Below are positions 9,262-16,834 of a stretch of DNA of 64,000 nt, piece by piece. The notes below the pieces were generated by a model. That model saw only the letters and a program-made list of their open reading frames with translations. It ran no database searches and was not told the DNA's origin. The stretch comes from Ruminococcus sp. CAG:488 (GTDB taxonomy: Bacteria > Bacillota > Clostridia > Oscillospirales > Acutalibacteraceae), in the NCBI GenBank assembly GCA_000434055.1, contig HF999641.1, forward strand, positions 73,820 to 137,819, given 5' to 3'. Positions within the stretch are counted from its first letter, which is position 1. Each line of letters starts with the position of its first letter. A program made the translations under genes and the position numbers.

Positions 9262-9458
9262 CGGAAAGATAGTTTTCAGATTAAATTTTCCGTCTTTTCG
9301 TAGTAGCAACCATCGGCTGTCCGCTTTTTTCTGTTGAATTCAGAGGACGTACGCGCCCTTACTGACTATGTCTAAGTTTCTTCTGACCTTGGGTCGATGC
9401 GGTCATCGACTACTACGGAATGTGCCTTTATCGAACATTGTTGGATCCCGCCTTTTTT
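9262..9458 (+). ncRNA. Candidate structured non-coding RNA
   Basis: There is no gene here, but base pairing is extensive. UUUCGUAGUAG (9296-9306) pairs along 11 positions (one G-U) with CUACUACGGAA (9410-9420), enclosing about 103 nt. Inside are UCGAUG/CAUCGA around a CGGU loop (9394-9409) and a nested arm UGUCC...GGACG closing UCUG/CAGA (9318-9349). A further stem CGGAAA/UUUCCG (9262-9292) precedes it. A run of seven T follows GATCCCGCC at about 9452-9458, which favours the plus strand; no clear promoter was found on either strand. Large complex Clostridia RNAs such as raiA are candidates, but identity is not established. Confidence 0.5.
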
Positions 9459-9519
9459 TGCCTTCTGCCACCAGAATTATAAATTACCAAAAAAAATCAA
9501 AAAATTTTATAAAAAAGGA

Positions 9520-9548
9520 TTGACAAATTAAATCTGCTGTGCTATTAT
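9520..9548 (+). promoter_or_regulatory. SigA promoter of the metQ-metN-metI transcription unit
   Basis: TTGACA (9520-9525) and TATTAT (9543-9548) with an exact 17-nt spacer. The transcript would start near 9555 with a small CUACC/GGUAG hairpin (9558-9572), followed by the first leader peptide. Confidence 0.85.
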
Positions 9549-9597
9549 ATCGTCAACCTACCGAACGGGTAGTTAATTTTGAAAGGAGAATTGCATC

Positions 9598-9693
9598 ATG
9601 GCGACATTGTTTAACGCAACCTATACCACCGGAATGTGCATGTGTATGCGCACTTATTGTCATGCCCTTTTTCGATGCGTTCTCAATTCATGA
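9598..9693 (+). CDS. Leader peptide 1, Met/Cys-rich (31 aa)
   Basis: An ATG 9 nt after AAAGGAG opens a 31-codon frame with the run GMCMCMRTYCH: three Met and three Cys codons within nine residues, plus one more Cys near the end. It lies between a strong promoter and an intrinsic terminator (9720-9754) upstream of a methionine-type ABC importer. The composition and position are those of an attenuation leader that senses Met-tRNA or Cys-tRNA charging. It lacks any recognisable domain. Function is inferred; the competing RNA structures were not demonstrated. Confidence 0.72.
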   Translation: MATLFNATYTTGMCMCMRTYCHALFRCVLNS

Positions 9694-9719
9694 GCTAAAT
9701 GCTTTTAAAATGCTTTTGA

Positions 9720-9754
9720 CCGGGAACCTCGAAAGGGTTTCCGGTTTATTTTTT
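9720..9754 (+). terminator. Intrinsic terminator/attenuator between the two leader peptides
   Basis: CCGGGAACC (9720-9728) pairs over 9 bp with GGTTTCCGG (9736-9744) around a 7-nt loop, followed by TTTATTTTTT. It would end transcription before metQ unless it is disrupted. Confidence 0.82.
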
Positions 9755-9766
9755 GGAGGAATTTTT

Positions 9767-9832
9767 ATGTTGAAGCAATTTACGGTTCTTCTCAGAGCCA
9801 ATTACAGATTCGGACGAATGTGCCGATGTTGA
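9767..9832 (+). CDS. Leader peptide 2, ending Met-Cys-Arg-Cys (21 aa)
   Basis: TTTTGGAGGAATTTTT precedes an ATG, giving an ideal ribosome site for a 21-codon frame that ends GRMCRC-stop. It starts just after the terminator and stops 59 nt before metQ. Cys codons at the last and third-last positions suggest a second control point, perhaps translational, for the same importer. Cys-rich peptides ending in CRC-like sequences are known as cysteine leaders in other bacteria; assignment here is inference. Confidence 0.68.
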   Translation: MLKQFTVLLRANYRFGRMCRC

Positions 9833-9891
9833 CATAATCGTAAAAAATTGATAAAATAACAATAATTTCTAAAATGAAAGGTAGATATATC

Positions 9892-10743
9892 ATGAAAAAA
9901 ATAGTTTCACTTTTACTCGTAGCAGTTCTCGCTCTCAGTCTTTTTGCCGGCTGCTCATCATCAAAAAGCGGCAATATCACAATAGCGATTCCGAACGACA
10001 CCACCAATGAAGCAAGAGCACTGCTTCTTCTTCAGGAAAAGGGCTACATAAAGCTCAAGGACGGCGTAGGCATCACCGCAACGATCAACGACATCGCCGA
10101 GAACCCGAAGAACATTGAGTTCAAAGAGATTGAAGCGGCTCAGCTTCCGAACACACTCAAGGACGTTGACTATGCAATCATCAATTCGAACTACGCTATC
10201 GAAGCAAAGCTCAACCCGGTAAAGGATTCGCTTATTATCGAAGGTTCGGCTTCCGCCTACGGCAATATTCTTGCAGTTAAGCAGGGCAACGAGAACGCTC
10301 CGAAAATCAAGGCACTCAAGGCTGCTCTTGAAAGCAAGCAGGTTGCCGACTATATCAATAATAAATATAACGGTTCGGTTGTCAGCGTTGTTGAGAACCC
10401 GGGCGACGGATATGATTCATCGGTAGATTACAATGCGCTCAAGGGCACAACGATCACTGTTGCGGCCTCCCCCGCTCCGCATAAGGAAATCCTTGACGTA
10501 GCAAAGGAAATCCTTGCCGCAAAGGGCGTTACGCTTGACATCAAAGAATTTACGGATTACGTTCAGCCGAACAACGTTGTTGAAAACGGTGAGATTGACG
10601 CAAACTACTTCCAGCACACTCCGTACCTTGATGACTTCAACAAGGAAAACGGTACACACATTGTCTCGGCCGCAGTTATCCATGTTGAGCCGATGGGTCT
10701 TTACGGCGGCAAGCAGACAACACTTGACGCATTGAACAAATAA
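9892..10743 (+). CDS. metQ: MetQ-like substrate-binding lipoprotein
   Basis: 283 aa from the ATG at 9892 (GAAAGG upstream); the frame opens earlier, at 9874, without a ribosome site. A lipoprotein signal ends with LSLFAGC, so Cys is lipidated and the protein is tethered outside. The body is a NlpA/MetQ family binding protein: ITIAIPNDTTNEARALLLLQ opening, a GTTITVAASPAPHKEIL repeat at mid-protein, and the family segment GEIDANYFQHTPYLDDFN. It should deliver methionine or a sulfur-containing relative to the MetN/MetI importer encoded downstream. The Met/Cys-rich leaders support a sulfur amino acid, but L-Met, D-Met, cystine or Met oxides cannot be separated by sequence. Confidence 0.88.
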   Translation: MKKIVSLLLVAVLALSLFAGCSSSKSGNITIAIPNDTTNEARALLLLQEKGYIKLKDGVGITATINDIAENPKNIEFKEIEAAQLPNTLKDVDYAIINSNYAIEAKLNPVKDSLIIEGSASAYGNILAVKQGNENAPKIKALKAALESKQVADYINNKYNGSVVSVVENPGDGYDSSVDYNALKGTTITVAASPAPHKEILDVAKEILAAKGVTLDIKEFTDYVQPNNVVENGEIDANYFQHTPYLDDFNKENGTHIVSAAVIHVEPMGLYGGKQTTLDALNK

Positions 10744-10753
10744 GTGTAGAATA

Positions 10754-10790
10754 AGAAGTGCTGTTCGCAACAGGCAGCACTTCTATTTTA
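10754..10790 (+). terminator. Intercistronic hairpin between metQ and metN
   Basis: AGAAGTGCTG (10754-10763) pairs with CAGCACTTCT (10775-10784), then ATTTTAT. The poor T tract suggests partial termination or 3'-end protection, which would yield more binding protein than ATPase/permease. Confidence 0.65.
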
Positions 10791-10805
10791 TGTGGAGTGA
10801 AATAA

Positions 10806-11819
10806 ATGATTGAAATAAAACACCTGACTAAAACCTTTGAGACCTCCGACGGAAAGCTTGATGCGCTCAACGATGTTTCGTTGAAAATCGACGACGGCGA
10901 AATATACGGAATAATCGGAATGAGCGGTGCAGGCAAAAGCACGCTTGTCCGCTGTATCAATATGCTTGAACGTCCTACACAGGGCAGCGTCATTATAGAC
11001 GGCGTTGACGTCGGCAGCCTCAGCGATTCCCAGCTTCGCAATGAGCGCAGACAGATAACGATGATTTTCCAAGGCTTTAATCTGCTCATGCAGCGCACAT
11101 GTCTTAAAAATGTATGCTTCCCGATGGAGCTTGCGGGAGTAAAAAAATCCGAGGCAACAGCCCGTGCAAAGGAGCTCCTTGAAACCGTCGGACTCGGCGA
11201 CAAGCTCAAAAGCTACCCCGTACAGCTTTCGGGCGGTCAGCAGCAGAGAGTTGCAATAGCAAGAGCCCTTGCGACTCATCCGAAAATTCTTCTCTGCGAC
11301 GAAGCAACAAGTGCGCTTGATCCCCAGACTACCCAATCGATTCTTTCGCTGATCAGAGATATCCATGACAAGCTCGGCATCACGGTCATTGTTATCACTC
11401 ATCAGATGAGCGTTGTTGAGCAGATTTGTACCCGAGTTGCCATTCTCGACCGTGGAACCGTCGTTGAGGAAGGAAAGGTCAGTGATGTTTTTGCCGCTCC
11501 GAAATCGGACGCCGCAAAGTCATTGGTTTATCCCGACGGATGTGAATTCAATGCGGCAGATTATCCCGACGAAAGCATTATACGTGTTGTATTCAACGGC
11601 GCTTCGGCAACGAACAAGCCCCTCATTGCTCAGATGGCAATTGACGAGGGCATCGCCGCCGATATTCTTTCGGCTTCGACCCGTTCGCTTGACGGAAAGG
11701 CTTACGGCAATATGCTTCTGGGAATTCCAGGCGGCAAAACCGGACTTAAAAAAGCAATGAATTATCTGAATAACATACCCGATATCTACGTTGAGGAGGT
11801 GACAAAACATGCTGAGTGA
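10806..11819 (+). CDS. metN: Methionine-type ABC importer ATPase (MetN-like)
   Basis: 337 aa. Walker A is GMSGAGKST, Q loop MIFQGFNLL, signature LSGGQQQRVAIARAL, Walker B ILLCDEATSALDP, and switch His in ITHQM. The C-terminal 90 residues form the NIL (ligand-sensing) domain characteristic of MetN, which in known homologues inhibits transport when intracellular methionine is high. TGTGGAGTG precedes the start. The last 11 nt overlap metI, which fits translational coupling. Confidence 0.93.
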   Translation: MIEIKHLTKTFETSDGKLDALNDVSLKIDDGEIYGIIGMSGAGKSTLVRCINMLERPTQGSVIIDGVDVGSLSDSQLRNERRQITMIFQGFNLLMQRTCLKNVCFPMELAGVKKSEATARAKELLETVGLGDKLKSYPVQLSGGQQQRVAIARALATHPKILLCDEATSALDPQTTQSILSLIRDIHDKLGITVIVITHQMSVVEQICTRVAILDRGTVVEEGKVSDVFAAPKSDAAKSLVYPDGCEFNAADYPDESIIRVVFNGASATNKPLIAQMAIDEGIAADILSASTRSLDGKAYGNMLLGIPGGKTGLKKAMNYLNNIPDIYVEEVTKHAE

Positions 11820-12519
11820 GTACCTTGCCTCGGAAGAGGTTCAGAAGGCGCTTGAAGTGCTTAAAAATCAATTTCCGCTTGCAATTTGGGAGACGGTCTA
11901 TGTAACCCTGCTCTCCACACTTTTTGCAATAGTAATCGGTCTGCCGCTCGGCGTGCTTCTTGTTGCCGGAGAGAATAAAAAAATCCTGCGTATTCCGCAG
12001 GGCGTTCTCCACGTTATCAACGTTATCATAAACCTTTTGCGTTCCGTTCCGTTCCTCATTCTTATGATAATGGTTTTTCCACTCACAAGACTCATTGTCG
12101 GAACGGTCGTAGGCACGCCCGCAACGGTTGTGCCGCTCGTTATCGCTGCTTTCCCGTTCGTTGCGCGACTGGTTGAAAGCAGCCTGAGAGAAATCAATCC
12201 GAGTATCATTGAGGCGGCGCAGAGTATGGGCGCTTCCCCATTCCAAATCATCGCAAAAGTCATGATCCCCGAGAGCGTTCCGTCGCTCATTTCAAACGGA
12301 ACTATCGCTCTCACGACTGTTCTCGGTTATTCGGCAATGAGCGGAATTATCGGAGGAGGAGGCCTTGGCAAGATAGCCATAAACTACGGTTATTACAGAT
12401 ATCAGTATCTTATAATGGTATTCGCCGTTGTGTTCCTGATAATCCTTGTGCAGATCTTCCAAAGCCTCGGAACTTTTCTCGCCGCAAAATGCGATAAGAG
12501 ACTTAAAAACAGAAAATAA
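11809..12519 (+). CDS. metI: Methionine-type ABC importer permease (MetI-like)
   Basis: 236 aa with about five membrane helices. The EAAxxxG coupling loop reads EAAQSMGASPFQI and contacts the ATPase. The start at 11809 has GAGGAGGTG 8 nt upstream, inside the end of metN. With MetQ and MetN it completes an importer of the MUT family. A terminator follows. Confidence 0.93.
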   Translation: MLSEYLASEEVQKALEVLKNQFPLAIWETVYVTLLSTLFAIVIGLPLGVLLVAGENKKILRIPQGVLHVINVIINLLRSVPFLILMIMVFPLTRLIVGTVVGTPATVVPLVIAAFPFVARLVESSLREINPSIIEAAQSMGASPFQIIAKVMIPESVPSLISNGTIALTTVLGYSAMSGIIGGGGLGKIAINYGYYRYQYLIMVFAVVFLIILVQIFQSLGTFLAAKCDKRLKNRK

Positions 12520-12528
12520 AATTTCAAT

Positions 12529-12574
12529 AAAACAGCTTTGCAAACAAAAATTTTTTATTTGCGTGGCTGTTTTT
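12529..12574 (+). terminator. Intrinsic terminator after metI
   Basis: AAACAGC...GCAAA pairs with TTTGC...GCTGTTT around an A/T-rich loop, followed by TTTTCT. It separates the importer from the polysaccharide operon. Confidence 0.65.
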
Positions 12575-12610
12575 CTGCTATATTGTTATATATAAAAAAA
12601 GCATTAAATG

Positions 12611-12650
12611 TTGACTTTTGTTGATTTTTATGATTAAATATTACTATATA
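12611..12650 (+). promoter_or_regulatory. Probable promoter region of the exopolysaccharide operon
   Basis: Two overlapping options exist: TTGACT (12611) with TTAAAT (12634), spacer 17, or TTGATT (12621) with TATATA (12645), spacer 18. The next start codon is at 12683. No other convincing promoter was found within the 29-kb gene string. Confidence 0.5.
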
Positions 12651-12682
12651 AACTGAAGTAGTATGCGTATCGAGGTGTTGAA

Positions 12683-13507
12683 ATGAAGTTTATCAGAATC
12701 CTGGTCTTAATAGTATTTGTTCTTGTCGTAGGCGCATGGTCAGTCAACGTTGTTCTCGATAAAACCATCAGGGATCACACTCCCCCCGTTATAACATCGG
12801 ACCGTGATTTGCTTGAGCTTTCCGTCAAAGACGACAAAAGCAAGCTGGTCTCGGGCTTAAAGGCAACCGACGACCGTGACGGCGACCTTACTTCCGAAAT
12901 TCTTGTCGGCTCTCATTCAAAGTTCATTTCCGAAGGCGTGTGCGACATAACTTATCTCGTTTTCGATTCGAGCAACAATGTGGGCAAATATACACGACGG
13001 GTAAAATATACGGATTATACCGAGCCTGTATTCACACTTAAGGAACCCCTTATGTTCAATTCCGGCGACACGGTTTCCATGTTCTCAAAAATCAGCCTGA
13101 CCGATTGTCTTGACGGCGACATTTCCTCAAAGGTCAAGATCGTTGTTAATGACGTTGACAATTCCAAGCTCGGCACATACTATGTTACGTTTGAAGCCTC
13201 CAACAGCTATGCCGATGTTGTTAACCGAAAGCTTCCGGTCAACATTGTTAACGACACTATTGACTCTCCCCTCATTGAGCTTACGGATTACCTTATATAT
13301 ATCAATGTCAACGACACCGTCGAGCCTCGCAAATTCATTAAATCCGTCACAGATAAATATGACGAAAAAACGGATATAAGCAAGGTTTCGATAACCTCAA
13401 CAGTTGACACAACAACTGCAGGTGTAAATCAGATCAAATATGAATACACCGATTCAAAGGGACTGACAGGCCATTCATTCCTTATAGTTATTGTCAGAGA
13501 GGGATAA
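12683..13507 (+). CDS. Membrane-anchored protein with tandem Ig-like domains
   Basis: 274 aa. One N-terminal membrane helix (about residues 5-24) is followed by three extracellular beta-sandwich repeats. The first has a typical Cry22/DUF5011-type pattern: HTPPVITSDRD, then KATDDRDGDLTS; the second repeats it as LTDCLDGDISSKV. These domains are usually adhesive or structural. GAGGTG precedes the ATG. As first gene of the polysaccharide operon, directly before the Wzz/kinase genes, it may be a cell-surface or assembly partner of the export machinery. No catalytic residues are apparent. Confidence 0.75.
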   Translation: MKFIRILVLIVFVLVVGAWSVNVVLDKTIRDHTPPVITSDRDLLELSVKDDKSKLVSGLKATDDRDGDLTSEILVGSHSKFISEGVCDITYLVFDSSNNVGKYTRRVKYTDYTEPVFTLKEPLMFNSGDTVSMFSKISLTDCLDGDISSKVKIVVNDVDNSKLGTYYVTFEASNSYADVVNRKLPVNIVNDTIDSPLIELTDYLIYINVNDTVEPRKFIKSVTDKYDEKTDISKVSITSTVDTTTAGVNQIKYEYTDSKGLTGHSFLIVIVREG

Positions 13508-13511
13508 CATT

Positions 13512-14960
13512 ATGAAAGAAACCACGACGACTAAATCGAATCAGATGAATATATTCATAGTCCTCAGAGATGTTTGGCACAATGCCCTGTTTATTCTGAT
13601 GGCTGCGATTATCGGATTCTCCGCCGTGACCATTTACGGCAGATATGTCCGTGTTCCCGAGTATACGTCATCCTCTACTCTTGTTGTTGCTGCAAAGAGC
13701 ACAACCTATGCCAATGCCTATGCGGCGCTTTCGACTGCATCCTCAATGGCAGGCGTTCTCAAGGAGGTCTTTGAGAGCGATATACTCATGCAAAAGGTCG
13801 AGGAGAGCGAGGGTAATCTGCCCGCCGGGATCTCCGTTTCGGCAAATGTTATTTCCGGAACGAACCTTCTTGTGCTTGAGGTCACGGCCAACGACCCGAA
13901 AACCGCCTATGTTGTCAGCAATTCAATACTGAAAAATTACAACGGAATTTCCGATTATCTTTTCTCAAATGCCGTTCTTGAAACGGTCTCGGAGCCGCAG
14001 ATTCCGACAGTTGAATCCAATTCGTTTAACATGAAAATGTATCGGCTCATTGCCGCTATTGCAATGGCTGCGCTCTATGTTATCGCCGTTGTTACCTCCT
14101 GTATTACAAGAAAAACCTTCAAAACCGTTTACAGCGCACAGGAGGAGCTGGACGGAGATTGCTTCGGCGTCATCAGTCACGAGAAAAAATTACAAACCTT
14201 CAGATCTTTTATTCGCAAGCCTCGTAAATCTGTTTTGATAAATTCCCCGACATGCAGCTTTTCTTTTGAAGAAAGCAACAGAAAATTTGCTGAAAACCTC
14301 AGGTTTAAAATGGATCAGAACGGATATAAGCGTGTGCTTGTAACAAGCGTTGCAGAAAACGAGGGCAAATCAACAGTTTCCACCAACCTCGCCATTGCCC
14401 TGAGCAGTATGGGCAAAAGGGTTCTGCTTGTCGATGTCGATTTCAGGAAGCCCGCGCTTTATAAAATCACCGAGAGGGAAAAGAAGTCAATTCCCGACCT
14501 TATTTCGTACATCGACGGACAGTCGGATTTTGATGATATCATCCGCAAGTTTTCAAGAACGGGCGTTGATATGATAATGAACTTCGGTTCAAAGAAAGAG
14601 TCAACCGTATATATTCATTCAGTAAGGCTTCAGGAGCTTCTTGATTACGCCGATAAGAAATATGACTATATTGTTCTTGACTCATCCCCAATAATCGTAG
14701 GAACCGACGTTCAGCTTGTTTCGGATATCGTTGACTGCTCGCTGATAGTTGTCCGTCACGATTATGTCCGCCTTTCCGACATCAACACCGCCATTGAAGA
14801 TATTAAGGAAGGCAACGCAAAATATTTAGGTTATGTTCTCAATGATTATCGTGAATTTAATATGCATGTAGCCGGCGACAGCATTTACGGCTACAGCCAT
14901 TACGAAAACTACGAATACGGCAAAACAGCCGAAAACAACTACATTGAGGAGCGAAAATGA
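13512..14960 (+). CDS. Wzz/BY-kinase fusion 1 (chain-length and tyrosine kinase regulator)
   Basis: 482 aa from ATG 13512 with GAGAGGG upstream; an in-frame TTG at 13491 lacks a site. Two membrane helices (about 26-45 and 178-198) bracket a Wzz-type extracellular loop. The cytoplasmic kinase has ENEGKST (Walker A, about 283-289), VLLVDVDFRKP (Walker A') and YIVLDSSPI (Walker B). The tail holds several tyrosines (YGYSHYENYEYG) as in autophosphorylated BY-kinases. In most Firmicutes the two parts are separate CpsC and CpsD proteins; here they are one chain as in Wzc. It should control polymer length and export. Confidence 0.9.
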   Translation: MKETTTTKSNQMNIFIVLRDVWHNALFILMAAIIGFSAVTIYGRYVRVPEYTSSSTLVVAAKSTTYANAYAALSTASSMAGVLKEVFESDILMQKVEESEGNLPAGISVSANVISGTNLLVLEVTANDPKTAYVVSNSILKNYNGISDYLFSNAVLETVSEPQIPTVESNSFNMKMYRLIAAIAMAALYVIAVVTSCITRKTFKTVYSAQEELDGDCFGVISHEKKLQTFRSFIRKPRKSVLINSPTCSFSFEESNRKFAENLRFKMDQNGYKRVLVTSVAENEGKSTVSTNLAIALSSMGKRVLLVDVDFRKPALYKITEREKKSIPDLISYIDGQSDFDDIIRKFSRTGVDMIMNFGSKKESTVYIHSVRLQELLDYADKKYDYIVLDSSPIIVGTDVQLVSDIVDCSLIVVRHDYVRLSDINTAIEDIKEGNAKYLGYVLNDYREFNMHVAGDSIYGYSHYENYEYGKTAENNYIEERK

Positions 14961-16519
14961 GTAATATGAATTCAAACAGATATAATGATGACGTCCTTGA
15001 CCTTCATGTTCTGCTGAGGGATGTTCTGAAAATATTCAAAAGAGCGTGGTGGATCTGCGTTTCGGCATTCGTTGCCGTTTCCGTAATCTTCTGCGCCTAT
15101 CAGAAATATACATATGTTCCCACCTATGAATCCAAGGCATCTTTCACTGTCAATACGACAACCTCATATGCCGAAATAGCCGCTTCATACGGCTTCTACT
15201 ATGATTCCGCCAACGCCGAGCAGATGGCAAAGGTTCTTCCCTATATTCTTAAAAGCTCCGTTTTCAATGAGATTCTGAAGGAAGAGCTCGGTGAAGAAAG
15301 AATAAACGGAACAATTTCGCTTAATGCAATCAAAAATTCAAATCTTTTCTCAATTTCTGTTGTCAGTCAAAATCCCAATGATGCCAAGGCAATTCTCGAT
15401 GCCGTTGTCAAACGTCTTCCCGACGTTTCGAGATACGTTATCGGCGAAACAAAGCTGAATATCGTTCAACCCAGCTCCGTTCCGACGCAGCCGAACAACA
15501 GAATCAGCTATTTGAAATCCGTTATTATCTGCTTTGCAATAACCTTTATCGCAAGCTTGTTGATTATAATAATTTTTGCTCTGTTCAGAAAAACAATTCA
15601 GACAGAACAGGATTTCAACGATAAGTTAAATATGAACTGCATGGGCATTATTCCTTACATAAAGGTCGGAAAAAAAAGAGGTTCACACCCTATCTATGCC
15701 GATGAGAGCACAGAAAACGGCAAGAGATATTCCGAAAGCATGAAGGCTCTTTCGCTCAAGGTAGTTCGCTCAATGCAAAAGACGGACACCAAGGTGCTTA
15801 TGGTCACTGCCGCACTTGCAAACGAAGGAAAAAGCTCAGTTGCCATCAATTTGGCTCGCTATATCAAGGCGGGTAACCCAAACAAAAAGGTTGCTCTTAT
15901 TGACCTCGATCTCAGAAAGCTTTCAGTCAGCAGAGAACTTGAGAATAAGAAAAACTATTGTTCGCTCAGCAAGCTCCTCGGTGAGACGAGAACTGTTAAA
16001 AAACGCTTCATCGACAATAAAGTTCTTCGTGTTCAGTCCGAGAGCTGTGATAAAAAAATCAAAAGACTATTTAATGAAAATCCAAAAGACTTCGTTGTTT
16101 TCGGCAGCGACGCTCCAAGCAAAAGTCCGGAGAAAAAACTCAATGACGAAAAAATGTATGATTTCATGAAGGAGCTCAGAGCAATTGCCGATTATGTAAT
16201 CATTGATTCGCCGCCTTGCGCAATAACAACGGATCCCCTTTTGATTTCCGAATACAGTGACGGAATCCTCTTCGTTATCCGTCAGGATTCGACCCACAGA
16301 TGGACGATTCTTGATTGCATAAACAATATTTCAACCCGAGGCTGCAATATTATCGGCGGAGTTCTCAATGCCGCCAAGGAAAGCATACTTGACCCCGGAT
16401 ACAGCTACGGCTATTACGGCTACGGACGCTACGGCAAGTACGGCAAATACGGTTATCGCAGCTACGGCGGATACGGTTACGGCAAATACGATTACGATGA
16501 AGCAACCGAAAAAAAATAA
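14957..16519 (+). CDS. Wzz/BY-kinase fusion 2 with long Tyr/Gly-rich tail
   Basis: 520 aa, overlapping the previous gene by 4 nt (ATGA). Membrane helices at about 31-47 and 188-210 flank a Wzz-type loop. The kinase part has NEGKSSVAI (Walker A, about 290-298), VALIDLDLRK (A') and YVIIDSPPCA (B). The tail is striking: about 35 residues made mostly of YG/YGK units (such as YGRYGKYGKYGYRSYGG), with some 13 tyrosines. A tyrosine cluster is the autophosphorylation site of BY-kinases, but this one is unusually long and regular. Two complete fusions in tandem could be redundant or form a mixed ring. Confidence 0.9.
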   Translation: MSNMNSNRYNDDVLDLHVLLRDVLKIFKRAWWICVSAFVAVSVIFCAYQKYTYVPTYESKASFTVNTTTSYAEIAASYGFYYDSANAEQMAKVLPYILKSSVFNEILKEELGEERINGTISLNAIKNSNLFSISVVSQNPNDAKAILDAVVKRLPDVSRYVIGETKLNIVQPSSVPTQPNNRISYLKSVIICFAITFIASLLIIIIFALFRKTIQTEQDFNDKLNMNCMGIIPYIKVGKKRGSHPIYADESTENGKRYSESMKALSLKVVRSMQKTDTKVLMVTAALANEGKSSVAINLARYIKAGNPNKKVALIDLDLRKLSVSRELENKKNYCSLSKLLGETRTVKKRFIDNKVLRVQSESCDKKIKRLFNENPKDFVVFGSDAPSKSPEKKLNDEKMYDFMKELRAIADYVIIDSPPCAITTDPLLISEYSDGILFVIRQDSTHRWTILDCINNISTRGCNIIGGVLNAAKESILDPGYSYGYYGYGRYGKYGKYGYRSYGGYGYGKYDYDEATEKK

Positions 16520-16549
16520 TTATCAAGCATTAAGTCAAGGAGCATGATT

Positions 16550-16834
16550 ATGAGAGTAAAGGATCAGCTTGTTCTGCGCGAAATAGCGGGACAGTATATC
16601 ATTGTTCCCATAATGGAACGTGTTAAGGAAGTGCCGTCTATGGTTTATATTTCCTCCTCCGCCGCATATCTCTGGCAGCATATGGAAGGCAGGGAATTCA
16701 CTCTTGACGAGCTTGTTGACCTCATCATTTCAAAATACAAAAACGTCACCCGAGAAAAGGCGCAGGAGGATATAATCACTTTCCTGCAAATTCTCGCAAG
16801 AAATAATATATTGGATATGAGTGATGACGCATGA
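16550..16834 (+). CDS. PqqD-like peptide-binding protein (RiPP recognition element)
   Basis: 94 aa from ATG 16550, which is 7 nt after AAGGAG; an ATG at 16544 is too close. The pattern VLREIAGQYIIVPI..., SSSAAYLWQHMEGREFTLDELVDLII matches the PqqD fold: a small winged-helix-like domain that binds the leader of a precursor peptide and presents it to a modifying enzyme. It overlaps the radical SAM gene by 4 nt, the usual partner arrangement. It does not fit a role in polysaccharide synthesis and marks the start of the RiPP-like cassette. Confidence 0.82.
   Translation: MRVKDQLVLREIAGQYIIVPIMERVKEVPSMVYISSSAAYLWQHMEGREFTLDELVDLIISKYKNVTREKAQEDIITFLQILARNNILDMSDDA

Noticed and set aside
9539..9832. 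Single 97-aa protein spanning both leader peptides
   Set aside because: It would read through the terminator region in a different frame from leader 1 and has no start with a ribosome site; its in-frame ATG at 9767 has an ideal site and defines leader 2.
9500..9892. SAM (S-box) riboswitch or T-box upstream of metQ
   Set aside because: No S-box core motifs and no T-box TGGNACCGCG-type element; the region is explained by two leader peptides and a terminator.
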